Positions 54,005 through 64,000 of a DNA stretch of 64,000 bases are shown here, piece by piece. The stretch spans positions 578,001-642,000 of the forward strand of contig NW_024468256.1 of assembly GCF_002104995.1 (NCBI RefSeq), in the 5' to 3' direction. Each line of letters begins with the position of its first letter. The first letter of the stretch is position 1. The stretch is from Linderina pennispora. Its lineage: Eukaryota > Kickxellomycota > Kickxellomycetes > Kickxellales > Kickxellaceae. The position numbers and the translations under genes were made by a program. The notes under the pieces are model-generated. The model saw only the letters and a program-made list of their open reading frames with translations. It was not told where the DNA came from and made no database searches.

Positions 54005-54911
54005 CTACTCTTCGCCGCCCGAGCTGTAGTCGTCACCCGAGACCTCGGCGTTCTCGCGCTCGGCCCGAGCCATAAAGTCCTCGAGCTCCTTCTCCTCGTG
54101 CTCGCTGACGGCCTTGGGCTTCATGCGCACCACCAGCTCGCCGCCCTCCTCCTTGATGACCCGGTCGGCCTCGGCGATGGCCTTCTCCATCAGCTCAATG
54201 TCCTTCGCCTTGTTGACAGAGTTGGTCGACATGACGTACATGGGCGGGGCAATCAGACGGATCTTGATCTGGGCATCGTCCTGCGACAGCGCCTCGGCAG
54301 CCTTGAGCGCCTTGCGGATGGCCTCGACGCCCTGGTAGCCAAAGCAGTTGACCTCAATATCAGCACGGATCTTCACCGGCTGCGGTGTCAGGCGGCGGAC
54401 GGATGTTGACCAGCAGCTCGTCCAGCACATTCTGCTCGATACCCAGGTCGCCGAGCACGGCCTCCGGGTTGGTGATCGCCAGCTTGAATGCGTCGTAGGC
54501 GTGGCCATACTTTTTGTACAGCGGCCAGCCAAACTTTTGGTACAGCTCCTCGATGTCCAGGTCGAGCTTGTTGGCCACGTGGTTGATGATTGAGTGCACG
54601 GCCTTGGACTTTTGGAACTTCTCTTCACACCGCGCTGCGTCCTCGGGTGTCGCCTGCCGCTTCGACAGGTCAATGTAGCCCTTCTCCTTGTCCACTCGCA
54701 GGACGACCACCGCCTCGCGCTTGCCCACGCGCACCAGCTTCTGCACCGAGCGAATGCGGCGGCGAGACAGCTCCGACAGCAGGATCATACCCTCAATATT
54801 GCCGTACTCCTCGAGCTGTACGTTGGCTCCCACCTCGCCAATGCCAATGACCTTGACCATCACGACATCCTCGGGCTCTGGGAACTCGGCCTCGTAAAAA
54901 CGGAACGGCAT
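54005..54911 (-). CDS. sui2: Translation initiation factor eIF2 alpha (one frameshift)
   Basis: ATG at 54911 (MPFRFYEAEFPE). S1/OB domain with the conserved ELSRRRIRSVQKLVRVGK loop carrying the regulatory Ser (LLSELSRRRI). The helical domain KLDLDIEELYQKFGWPLYKKYGHAYDAFK follows, then the C-terminal alpha-beta domain from VKIRADIEVNCFGYQG. The span is 907 bp: one base too many. The extra base lies near 54393, where NIRP replaces the family NIKRRLTPQPVKIRAD. Repaired, the protein is 301 aa, the family length. It delivers initiator tRNA in the ternary complex, and phosphorylation of the Ser in the S1 loop shuts translation down under stress. Confidence 0.95.
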
Positions 54912-55316
54912 TTTAATAAAATTGATTTGAGCGTGCTTTTTCGGGTTGTCTACTAGAGAAATCGAGTGGCAAATTAGATGACACACCAAAAGAAATCGAA
55001 ACGAAAAAAGTAGCGGGAGAACAGGAATTCGAAGCAGCGAAACCCCCCTGGCTCGCTCGCCTCTTCACATTGGAGGAATTCGCAGTGAATTTTTCAGTGC
55101 TGGGCTCCAAAGCTCCCTGGGTGCTGATGCAGGCAAGAGGGGCAATGAAGTTTTTTGAATTTGCAGATCAAGCCCCTGCGATCAGGCCACTGGTTACATG
55201 GGCACGTGACTGATCTCCGTCTGAGCCACTTGCGCTCGGACCGGGGGAAAACGTCAGCTGCAGGCGTTTCTGTCGCCTGTGCGATTCTCTCTCTCTCGCT
55301 ACTTTTACCTTTGCAC

Positions 55317-57117
55317 ATGCACGACTATCGCATATTCACATTCAGCACGCCCACGTACTGCGAGCGGTGCAGGGGGTTCCTGTGGGGAGTGGCCAAGCAG
55401 GGGGTGCGGTGCGTCAAGTGCCAAAAGGCGCTGCATAAGCGCTGCGCGGTGGCCGACAAAACACAGTGTACTGGTGACCGGGGTCTGGCGCTACTGGTAC
55501 CAACCGGAGCAGCCAGTGACTGCTGCATCGGCTACGTATATCAGAGAGCTGGACAGCGCATTCTGGGAGCAGGTGAAGGAGGAGCAGAAACTGAATGCGT
55601 TTGTGTCGACGCAGGCCGAGCAGCCGCTGTCGCTGTTCCAGACGCTGCCAGCAAACTTTATGCAGTTCACAGCCAAACTGGCGGCAATAGGGCTTGTGGA
55701 GCGCGGGCTGCGCGACATACTGTTCTGGAAGCGGCCGCGCGCATCTCTGGCAGCGATGTGCATGTACTCGATGGTGTGCTTGCGGCCGGGCCTGCTGTTC
55801 ATTATGCCCACGATGATGATGATCGGGTACATTGTGTTCAATTACTACAATTCGGGCTATGCTGAAAGCACAGTAGCCAGCTGCAGGAGCTCGCCGGTGC
55901 CGTCGAGCGAATCGTCGCAGACCAGCCTGGCGGGGAGTCCGTCGCAGGCGTCGTCCTCGGCGCTGTCGCTGAGTGAGGCCGGGGTGCGGAGTCGTGGGCG
56001 AGAGAAGCGCAGCAAGCGGCAGGCAACTGACCCCTACCCGGCAATCAGCCGGAGCCCAACAGCGCCTGAAGATGGCGGAGGTCTCGTGAGCGGCCAGGCG
56101 GGCAAGCGACTTGCCAGGGCACGGGGCGGCGCATCCGAGACGACGCTGAGTGGCAGCGGCAGCCGCTACGTAGATCTGGCAGCAGTGTTTGGGCAAGCCA
56201 GCTTTGGCAGCGCCAAATATACGGAGAATGTCCACACGACGCAGAATCTGACAGGCACATTTGTCGGTGTGTTTGACTGGGTGGCAGCACACAACTGCTT
56301 GGTAGACTGGTCGCAGCCAGAGTCGGCACGCCGGGTCCTGGGCGCTTGTGTAGCAGCACAGATGGTGGTCATGGTCACTGTGTACTGGGTGCCGTGGTAC
56401 CTGCTGTTTCTGGCGGGCGGCAATGCTGGGCTGCTGGCTATGTCGCCGCATGCCAGGGCGTTTGTCAAGATCTACGGCGTGGAGATGACGCTGCTAGCAC
56501 ATGAGCGCATGGCAGTGCACGCATGGCGGTGGAGGCGCGCTGCCGGGGGGTGGCCGCTTGTTGGGCGGCTGGTACAAAAGTGCGCGGCTGGCACAGCTAC
56601 GTCTGTGTTTACATCGCCACTGCTGCTGGCAGAGGAGGACGAGCCGGGCAGCTCAAAACAGAAGCCGCTGAATGACGGGTACACAACACCGCCCTTGTTG
56701 TCGCTTGCCAGCACGGCAGCCTCTGGATCCTCCGTGCTGTCTACGCGACGCACCAAGCTGGCCAGCGTGTTTGAGAACCAGCGCTGGTGGATGGGGTTCG
56801 GCTGGATCCCGCGCCTGGGCAGCAACGAACGGGCCAAGTGGAGCGACGAGTCGGGCAAGAAGCGGCTCACATCGCTCAGCGCCTTCCTGCCGGATCCTGG
56901 CTACGAATGGGCCAGCGGCGAGAAGGGCTGGGAGATTGACATGGGCTGGGCGCTGCCTGTCAAGACCGACGAGGAGGGGTGGGTCTACACGGACAACTTT
57001 TGGAAGCGGCCCTCTGCCAGCTCGTCGAAGGTGCAGTCGTACACACGGCGGAGGCGGTGGGTCAGGCCGATGCGGCCAGCGATAGTCGATCCAGATACTC
57101 CAGGAAATCCCCGGTAA
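55317..57117 (+). CDS. C1-domain protein with Pex23/Pex30-like membrane region and dysferlin domain
   Basis: ATG at 55317. A complete phorbol-ester/DAG-type C1 domain opens the protein: H2, C15, C18, C32, C35, H40, C43, C51 with exact consensus spacing. One frame change follows near 55470. Then comes a Pex30/Pex24-like region with hydrophobic hairpins (AAMCMYSMVCLRPGLLFIMP, residues about 150-180), a Ser-rich linker, another membrane segment (RVLGACVAAQMVVMVTVYW) and, at about 490-600, a dysferlin (DysF) domain with FENQRWWMGFGW, WSDESG, DEEGWVYTDN and TRRRRWVR. The DysF Trp/Arg motifs are those of Pex23-family peroxisome/ER-contact proteins. The C1 domain is unusual at the front of such a protein. 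Confidence 0.8.
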
Positions 57118-57825
57118 ACCTGCCTTCTGCCTCTGGCTGCAGGTCGGCAATTGGACATGCAAGTTATTTTTACGCCATCCCTCTCGCCATGGAGTAAAAA
57201 GGAGGTGGGCGTTTCTAATATTAGCATCCGCCATTAGCCTATGTCGTCATGTGCAGGATCCACACATCCCTCCTCTTGTACATGTCTGAGACCTACGGAT
57301 GCCGTAAGCTGCCTATCTCACGCTGCCTATCTCACGCTGCCACACCGGGCACCGCCAAGTTGCGCAAAGGCCTGAGATATGTCACGTGGCGGAGCTTCAT
57401 AGAAAAAATATCTCGGTCTAAAAATATGCTGTCGGCCATGAAAGCAGAGGCGAAAATTGCTTGCTTGGCTGGCGCCGAGGCCAATCAACGAGTAATGGCC
57501 CGCCGATTGCTAAAAATGGCTGGCTCTTCTGAGCTCTGTTAGCCCCCTTTCGCTTGTCCTCTCTCTCTTCTACCCCTTTTAATTTTCCCTAGCTCTTTCA
57601 ATTTCATACTCCTTCGCTATCCTGCCGGCTTTTTTCTGTGTGGAACGGGTGTTGAGCAGACAACGGCAAGCAAACTACAGCTTCCCTTTCCTTTCTTTTT
57701 TTGCTCTGAATTTTATAACAGCGTAGAAGCGGATGCTCAACAGAATTCTCGGCTCGACTCTGTAATACCTTCTCTGTTCTCCTTTCTCCTTTCTCTCTTT
57801 CCTTCTCTTTATTATTCTCTTACAT
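57118..57825. other. RhoGAP promoter region
   Basis: Strongly pyrimidine-rich from about 57540 to 57820, with TATAACA at 57714-57720. No other gene seen; a 97-codon plus ORF (57249-57542) has no domain. Confidence 0.4.
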
Positions 57826-60800
57826 ATGGACCACGCTGCGCTTAATTACCGCAGCACAAGAGAGCGAGACGCACAGTCCCGACAAACCACCAACGCTGGC
57901 CATCCGGTCCCGATACAAATAACAGACATGCGCTTTAATAGCGTTCAGGACAGCGGCGACCGGAGTGGTGAAACCAGCAGCTCACAATACTATTCGCCAG
58001 CCGTCAGTCCGCCTCCAATGCCTGCAGAGCTGCAGCACCACCAGCCAGATAGCGCATTGATGCATGTCAGCATACCCGAGCACCACCCATACACAGCGGC
58101 GGACTTCAATGAGTCGCCCAGCCCGAGCGTCAGATCGACTGCGGGCAAGCCGCGGTCAGCAAAGTTGAGTCGGAACCCACGCGGCGAGGTGGGTGTTGCC
58201 AGGCGCGTGGACCCCGACGCCGCTGATGCTGCTGCGAGTCAGGTGCAGCATGGCGAACCAACACTAGCATCACTGATAACCAACGATACGGGCCAGCCAC
58301 TATACATTGAGGTAGGCATGCGCTCCTACAGCGGCGGCCAGCGACTAAAGTCGGCATCGGCCAGCGGATTCTACTCCGAGCCCGCGTCCTCCGCCGTATC
58401 GCCAGTTATTTTTGCCCCGCAGCCCTTCAGCAGCGGCTGGAATGCCGGCGACCCGCGCTCAGCATCGGTCGACGTGACCAGCCAGCTGCAAATACAGCAT
58501 CAGCAGCACCATCAGCAGCGCAGTAGCCGCGGACTGGGCGCTGAGAATGAGCAGTTACTGATGTCGCCTCAGCGCATGGGGCCGATGCCTCAGCGGCAGT
58601 CAATGTACAGCGACGAGTTCCCCGACAACAGCAACCACAGCAACATCCGGCAGCCCAACAATCCGTCGCCTAATGCAACATCAATCTCGGCCCAGTCGAT
58701 GACAGGGGCCTCGACTGCGTTCTCGTTCCAAAACAGCCAGCGGTCACAGTCGCAGATGCAGTCGCAATCTCTGACCCTCGCCACCAACCGGTCCTCGACT
58801 TCAAACAGTAATCACAACACAGCCATCGGAGGCAGCCGCGACAGCATGTTCCTTCGTCTCAAAGAGAAGATGAAAGCGTTCAAACCAAAGTCCCGCCCGC
58901 AGAGCGACAATCTGTCTGACAACAAGGCTGTGTTTTTCGCCGGCAACGGGTCGTCGCTGGGGCCGCCCACGACCGCCATGAACAGCAAGCCCTACTTGGG
59001 TACCAGCAGTAAGTGCAGCTTTTTTTCTCTGGACCACCCTCATCGTTGCTTTCTACAAGGTGCGACGGAGAGAGGCCAGCGCTCGTGCAAGTCCCGCCCT
59101 CCCCACATCACGACGGGCATGCACAACCCGCATAGCCCGCACCGGCTGTTTTGTTTTTGTTTTTTGTTGGCTTTTTGGGGAGGCTGCTGGCGCTGGCCAC
59201 GAAGAGGCGCGGGGGGTTCATTTCTATTGTTGCTGAATTATGCGGCGAATGGCTCCCTTTCCGTGCAAAGGAGGGGCCCGTGTTTATTGCCAGGTCCTGT
59301 TTGTGCATTGTGCCTGCCTTTGTGCAAGCCTGGACAGGCGCCAGCCGTGTATCTGGATAAATGCAGTTTGCATTCCATGCGTGCTCTAGAATGGACGCCT
59401 AGCCCTGGAGGGGCCATGTGCGGACACCCCCCGTGCTTCGCACGCCCTGACAATGGTTGTCTGTCCGTCTCTCCTGCATGCCGGCTGCCAAGCACAAAAG
59501 TCTAAAAATATCAACCCCATTTATTTCCGTTTATAGATCAGGCATCGGCGAACACGCTGTTTGGCATGGCGCTGGCACGGGCCACCATGATTGCGGGCGT
59601 GCCCGTCGGATGCGTTTCGGAAACAGGCGAGCCTTGCATTGTGCCCACAGTAGTGGCCATCTGTGGCCAGCACCTGCGCGAGAACGGCCAGCAGACGCAG
59701 GGCATATTCAGAGTCAACGGGTCGATGAAGCGCGTGCAGAAGCTCCAGGACGAGTTCAACACGCCTCCAGAGTACGGCAGACGCGTGGGGTGGGATGGAT
59801 ACACACTACACGACGCAGCAACCCTGCTGCGACGCTACCTGAACTCGCTGCCTGAGCCCGTGATATCCACTGATTTCTACGATGACTTCAGAAACCTTCT
59901 CATTGAGAACATTCCACACAACGACAAGCTGCACATGTACGCATCGTTGATATCCCAGCTGCCGGCAGAGTCCCGCCATACGCTTCTGTATGTGCTGGAG
60001 CTTTTGGCGCTGTTTGCCAAGCCCGAGAACGCCAAGCTGACCCTGATGACATCCTCTAACCTGGCCGCCGTTCTGCAGCCGTGTCTGCTGGTGCACCCAG
60101 GCCATGTCGCCGACCCGCAAGAGTATGTTCGCTCGAAGGCGGTCATCGAATTCCTGATCGTGAATGCGGCCAAGATCCGCGGGCCCGAGAGCGAGCTTTC
60201 AGCAGCAGGTGGACAGCGAGTCAGGCACCTGCGGGTCTTATCATCTTCAACACCGACGACGCACAGGGCGCTGACGTAGAGAGGAGAGACCTATCTGCCA
60301 TGGCCTCAGCGACCGATTCCGTCACTTACCAGGGGGCGCCGCACAATTCGCTGTCATATACGAGCGAGAGCGGAATGGCGGCTGTGCAGTCGACACTGTC
60401 TGTGGTACAGCCTAAGCATGCAGATGGGCGAGTCGCAGACTACTGGTGGAATGACAGCGGTGGCAGGCAGCGCATTGTATTTGACAAACACCGAGCCCAT
60501 GCCTTCGCACCACAGCCAGCAGCATGCACAGTCGCGTGGGATATCGGAGCAGTCGTCAGCAACGACAATGAGCCAGCAGCACCGGCAGCATTCCTTTGTG
60601 GTTGAAAGCGTGGCGCAATGCGGCCCCGAATAACTCTAATCCTGGGTTGTTGCCGCAGCGCACCGATTCGCTAACCTGCTTCCACGTATGCAGTTGGAGG
60701 CATGTCGGCGCCAGTGCTCAGCACAGCGCCCTATCAAGAACAGCCGCTGAATCCGTCGATTGGTGCTGTCACGGCGCATCTGTATGACCCGGATACGGAT

Positions 60801-63063
60801 ACCAGCGACGGCCCGAGCTTCCTCGGCAACCGGCCAATTGGCTCGCCGTTCATGGGACCAACGTTCTCCAGCCCGCAGTCGCAAAAGTCGGTGATAGCGA
60901 CGACTACCATCCAGTACCACACCACTGGGCCATCACACTCGCAAGCAAAGCAGCTTGCCGTCCAGACCCGATAACAGCACGGCGCGGCCCCGGCGGTCGC
61001 AGTCTTTTGGCATGCTTACGTCGCAGGGCACCGCCCCAGGTGATGGCGACCGCGGAATGGTCAAGAGGTCGACAAACACCAGCGAGCGCAGTGCCGGCGA
61101 TGCTGGAGGCATTGGCGACACTGCCACTGGAACGTCGCCCAGTCAGCGCGGCGTGGCTGAGCGGCGGGCTGGCCAGATCAAGCTGCGGGGCACACCCGAC
61201 CTGGGCACTGCTGGCAGCCGCAAGTCACTGGGGACCGCCTCTTTCCCAGAACCCCGATAGCCGCACAGCAATGACAACAGAGTCGGGCGCATTCTCCATG
61301 TACCCGCGCACCATGGCTGCGAGGTCACCGCCCAAGCAGGACAATGATGGCTTTGGATACTCGCAGCGCTCGCTGGACAACCCATCAAGCAAGTACGGGT
61401 CACCGGGACAGCACATGTATGACACAAACGGGCATGCGTACGATGCCGTCGTATGAGGGAAGTCAGCAGGGCGGCGCCAAGTGGCTCGAGGACGAAGAGC
61501 CCATCCATGTCCCGCAGCAGGAGCAGGCATCGTATGGGTACTCCGACACCCAGAAGCAGAAGCTGCAGCCGATCGTGCAGGCAGACCCGATGGCGATGAT
61601 GGGCATGGGCAACGGACATCGCAACCGCTCGATGCCGCATGGTCAGGGTCTAATGCCGCCTAATATCCAGACATCGCGCCCAGAGTCGTCGGCTGCTTCG
61701 CGCGGGTGGATGCAGCGTGGCGGAGAATCGCCAGCCAGCGCCCCATTGTCCTCGGCAGACAGCAAAGACAAGGGCCACAGCAAGAGCCGGCTCAAGAACC
61801 TGTTCCACATTGGGCGCACCAGCGACAGCAGCGGGCAAAAGAAGAAAGCCGGCAGTGTAGCTGACCAGGTAGCCAGGCTTGAGGGCGAGGTACTGCACCG
61901 GCCAATGCAGCAGCGGGACGATTCCGCAGGGGTCGCTGGCCAACTCGTCTGACCAGTCGTCGCAGCGGTCGGCCAACACCAATGGTCGCAGCGTTGCCAC
62001 TGTACCCGACGACTCGTTTCGGGAGCAGCGGGTAGTGAGCGGAATGGAGGCTGCCAGTCGGATCCATGTTGCTGTCCCGCCTGGGCATCTGTCGATTGTA
62101 TACCCGGACTCGCCCATGTCCAGGGCTGACACACTTGCCAAGTCCAGCGTCGACTCCACTCGCGCCAGCGGCATCACCAGCGGGCATGCACAGCTGGTCG
62201 ACCCCGACCAGAACAGCTCGTCGTCCAAGCCAGCCTACCCAATGCAGCACCAGTACAGCGGCTTCTCAGCACACACTCCAGCAGCAGCAGCAGCATCAGC
62301 AGCAGCAGCAGCACCAGATGGCGGCAGGGGTCGCGGTGGGTGGGCGGGGACTCCCAGGGGCGGAGTGACCTGCATGCGGTGCCGTCAGCATCGACCACGC
62401 TGCACTCATCCAGTGGCAATGGCGGGCAGTTCCAGGGCCGCATGGACAGCAAGAGCAGCGGGCTGGGCCACCACCACCAGCCCGCACGGCCAGCCATACC
62501 GGGCAGCAAGGCGGCAGGCAGGTACTCGTCGTCCAACTCACCGCCGTTTGTACCAGCGCATATGCGCGAGAACGTTGGAGTCGATAGTAATGGCAGCAGT
62601 CCCCGCATGTACCAGATGCAGCGACTGGCGGAGAGCGACACTCGCATCAACGAGCGCATGTCTGGCAGCAGCGGCAGAGCGTACCAGTCGCGGCAGCGGT
62701 CGACGACGCGTGACACGGACGAACACAGCAGCGACCACGACATGCTGACCGCAGATCTATGGGCAGTCGCCGATCATGATGGAGTTTGGCTTCGACGGCA
62801 CTGTGTCATCGGCATCCCCGCCCCGTCGGCACTTGGCCCGGCAGCTGCCATCACAGCGGATGCCCAGTGTTGTGATGGAGGGCAGCGAAGATGCCAGCGA
62901 GAGCAGCGGTGGAGCGCGCCCACGCCGGTCGCGGTCGCTAAAGAACACAATCACGTCGCTGCGGCGCCGTCTGTCAAAGTCGAGCAAGAGCGGCGGCGGT
63001 GGCGGCGGCAACTCGGACGCGTCAAGCCCTGCGGTCGAGGTCAGAACGCCGAGCGTGTATTAG
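57826..63063 (+). CDS. RhoGAP protein, Sac7/Bag7-like, with long disordered tails (frame-broken)
   Basis: Exon 1 is 57826-59008; the intron is 59009-59536 (528 bp, GTAAGT...ATAG). The RhoGAP domain lies at about 59540-60180: PCIVPTVVAICGQHLRENG, then GIFRVNGS with the arginine finger, LHDAATLLRRYLNSLPEPVI, and LTLMTSSNLAAVL. These are Sac7/Bag7-type features; such proteins switch off Rho1. The N-terminal 390 residues and the region after 60200 are Ser/Gln/Pro-rich disordered sequence, ending with a basic KNTITSLRRRLSKSSKS segment and a poly-Gly run. The tail switches frame at least seven times while keeping the same composition, so it is probably a single gene with indel errors. No exact length can be given. 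Confidence 0.8.
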
Positions 63064-63550
63064 ACTATGTGTAGATACCCTTTAGCTCTCGAGTTTTATA
63101 AAAGCGTGTGCTAGTTCTCTATCAGCAGCCTGTGCGATGGGCGGCAATGCCGTGGCCAGCCGCAACAGCGCCGACGGTCCCATCAAGAGCGAGGTGTGGT
63201 GACGGACCCCGCTGCCCAATGGGAACGCGCGATGGGCTGAAAAAAAAAAAAAAGCCGTTCCCCTGTGGAAATTGCGGTCAACACGGCGAGCGTGGGGGCT
63301 CTTCGATATAAAAGCGACAGCGGTGGCCTGGATGGGAGCGTGAGGCAATTTTTTTGCTCTCTTTCAACCTCGACTCACTCCGACTTTTCGCCCATCCAGT
63401 TTCAAAACTAATCACCCACTTTCGAGCCCGTGATCACAGATTAAGGTAAGCGCGTGCATTTCGCAGAGCCTCCTTGCCTGAACACTGCGCAAGCTAACGT
63501 CGGACCATGGTTTGCCCTGCACGCTCTTTCGCATCCGCGGTGTAGATACA
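63064..63550. other. RhoGAP 3' end and MOT1 promoter with possible 5'-leader intron
   Basis: AT-rich end of the RhoGAP gene, an A13 run near 63241, then TATAAAAG at 63307-63314. A likely leader intron runs from GTAAGC at 63446 to GTAG at 63545, five bases before the MOT1 ATG. Confidence 0.45.
63307..63314 (+). promoter_or_regulatory. TATA box of MOT1
   Basis: Perfect TATAAAAG about 240 bp upstream of the MOT1 ATG (about 140 bp of mature leader if the inferred leader intron is real). Confidence 0.55.
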
Positions 63551-64000
63551 ATGAGTACGCGTCTGGACAGGCTGATCACGCTCCTCGACACAGGCGCAAC
63601 GCCATTGGTGCGGTCTACGGCGGCACGCCAAATCGGCGGGATCCAAAAGCAGCACCCCTCGGAGCTGTTCCGGCTTCTAGCACGCGTATACGAGTTCATC
63701 GGCAACAAGAGCTGGGACACGCGGATTGCAGCGGCACAGGCGTTTGACGCAATTGCCAAGGAGGTCAGCGACTGGGACCCCAGCGGCAACGGCGACGTCA
63801 AGCCACCGCTGCTCGACGACGACTTCTTGGCGTTCTCGCAGTTCAACGTCGATTCAGTGATCCGGCACGGGCGCCTGCTTCTGGCATCGGCTGGCAAGGA
63901 GTACGACGAGGACGAGGCTATGGAGGGGCTCGATGCGCAGGCGCGGATTGCAGTGCAGCGCGCGCAGATTAAGAAGCGGCTGGGACTGGGCGCACAGTTT
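63551..64000 (+). CDS. mot1: Mot1/BTAF1 TBP-removing ATPase, 5' part
   Basis: 150 codons to the window edge, starting MSTRLDRLITLLDTG. The N-terminal HEAT region matches Mot1/BTAF1: ATPLVRSTAARQIGGIQKQ, then LARVYEFIGNKSWDTRIAAA and AFDAIAKEV. The remainder (about 1,700 residues with the Snf2 ATPase) is beyond the window. Mot1 uses ATP to strip TBP from DNA. The ATG is chosen at the family start. Confidence 0.93.
   Translation, partial: MSTRLDRLITLLDTGATPLVRSTAARQIGGIQKQHPSELFRLLARVYEFIGNKSWDTRIAAAQAFDAIAKEVSDWDPSGNGDVKPPLLDDDFLAFSQFNVDSVIRHGRLLLASAGKEYDEDEAMEGLDAQARIAVQRAQIKKRLGLGAQF

Noticed and set aside
58801-59043. Antisense ORFs over the RhoGAP and other GC-rich genes
   Set aside because: Shadows of GC-rich coding sequence without domains of their own.

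Overview
This window is nuclear DNA of a fungus. It encodes a pre-mRNA splicing helicase, an SR protein, a velvet regulator, a fungal-type G-alpha, 26S proteasome and translation factors, TORC2 Rictor and a Mot1 homologue. Genes are compact, GC-rich in coding sequence and intron-poor, with short GTAAGT-type introns. An early-diverging (zygomycete-grade) fungus, perhaps Kickxellomycotina, fits the gene repertoire and a Fanzor-type remnant, but that placement is inference.

Layout. 1-5.6 kb: 3' end of an RSC9/ARID2-like gene, then Aquarius. 5.6-32.5 kb is an accessory-looking stretch. It contains a few conventional genes (a signal-peptide membrane protein at 11.3-12.2 kb, an amino-acid permease at 16.4-18.1 kb, an SR protein at 18.5-20.1 kb), a decayed Fanzor/TnpB-like gene at 13.9-15.4 kb, and thirteen tiny genes of 34-68 codons. 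Each of the thirteen encodes one C2HC or C2H2 zinc finger and almost nothing else, and nearly all lie about 70-200 bp downstream of a TATA-like box. One of them lies in a 1,043-bp segment that exists twice in inverted orientation (12728-13770 and 25431-26473). Two further tiny TATA-driven ORFs without a finger lie at 6.7 and 7.6 kb. 32.5-42 kb is dense housekeeping: RPT5, eIF3f, mS38, PWP1, Rictor. 42-50.8 kb is sparse, with a C2-domain protein and a three-exon velvet gene. 50.8-64 kb is dense again: G-alpha, GCLM, eIF2-alpha, a C1-reticulon-like-dysferlin protein, a Sac7/Bag7-type RhoGAP, and the start of MOT1.

How the genes relate. The conserved genes serve unrelated housekeeping or signalling functions and show no operon-like logic. 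Several pairs are convergent with very short gaps (mS38/PWP1, GCLM/eIF2-alpha, RPT5/eIF3f). G-alpha, RhoGAP, Rictor, the C1 protein and the C2 protein are all signalling or membrane components, but their adjacency is probably incidental.

Quality caveat. Essential genes such as eIF2-alpha, eIF3f, PWP1 and mS38, and the RhoGAP gene, are broken by small frameshifts while the conserved reading continues in another frame. I read these as assembly or sequencing indels, not pseudogenes. Coordinates for those genes are spans of the whole locus. The most interesting signal is the single-finger micro-gene array.
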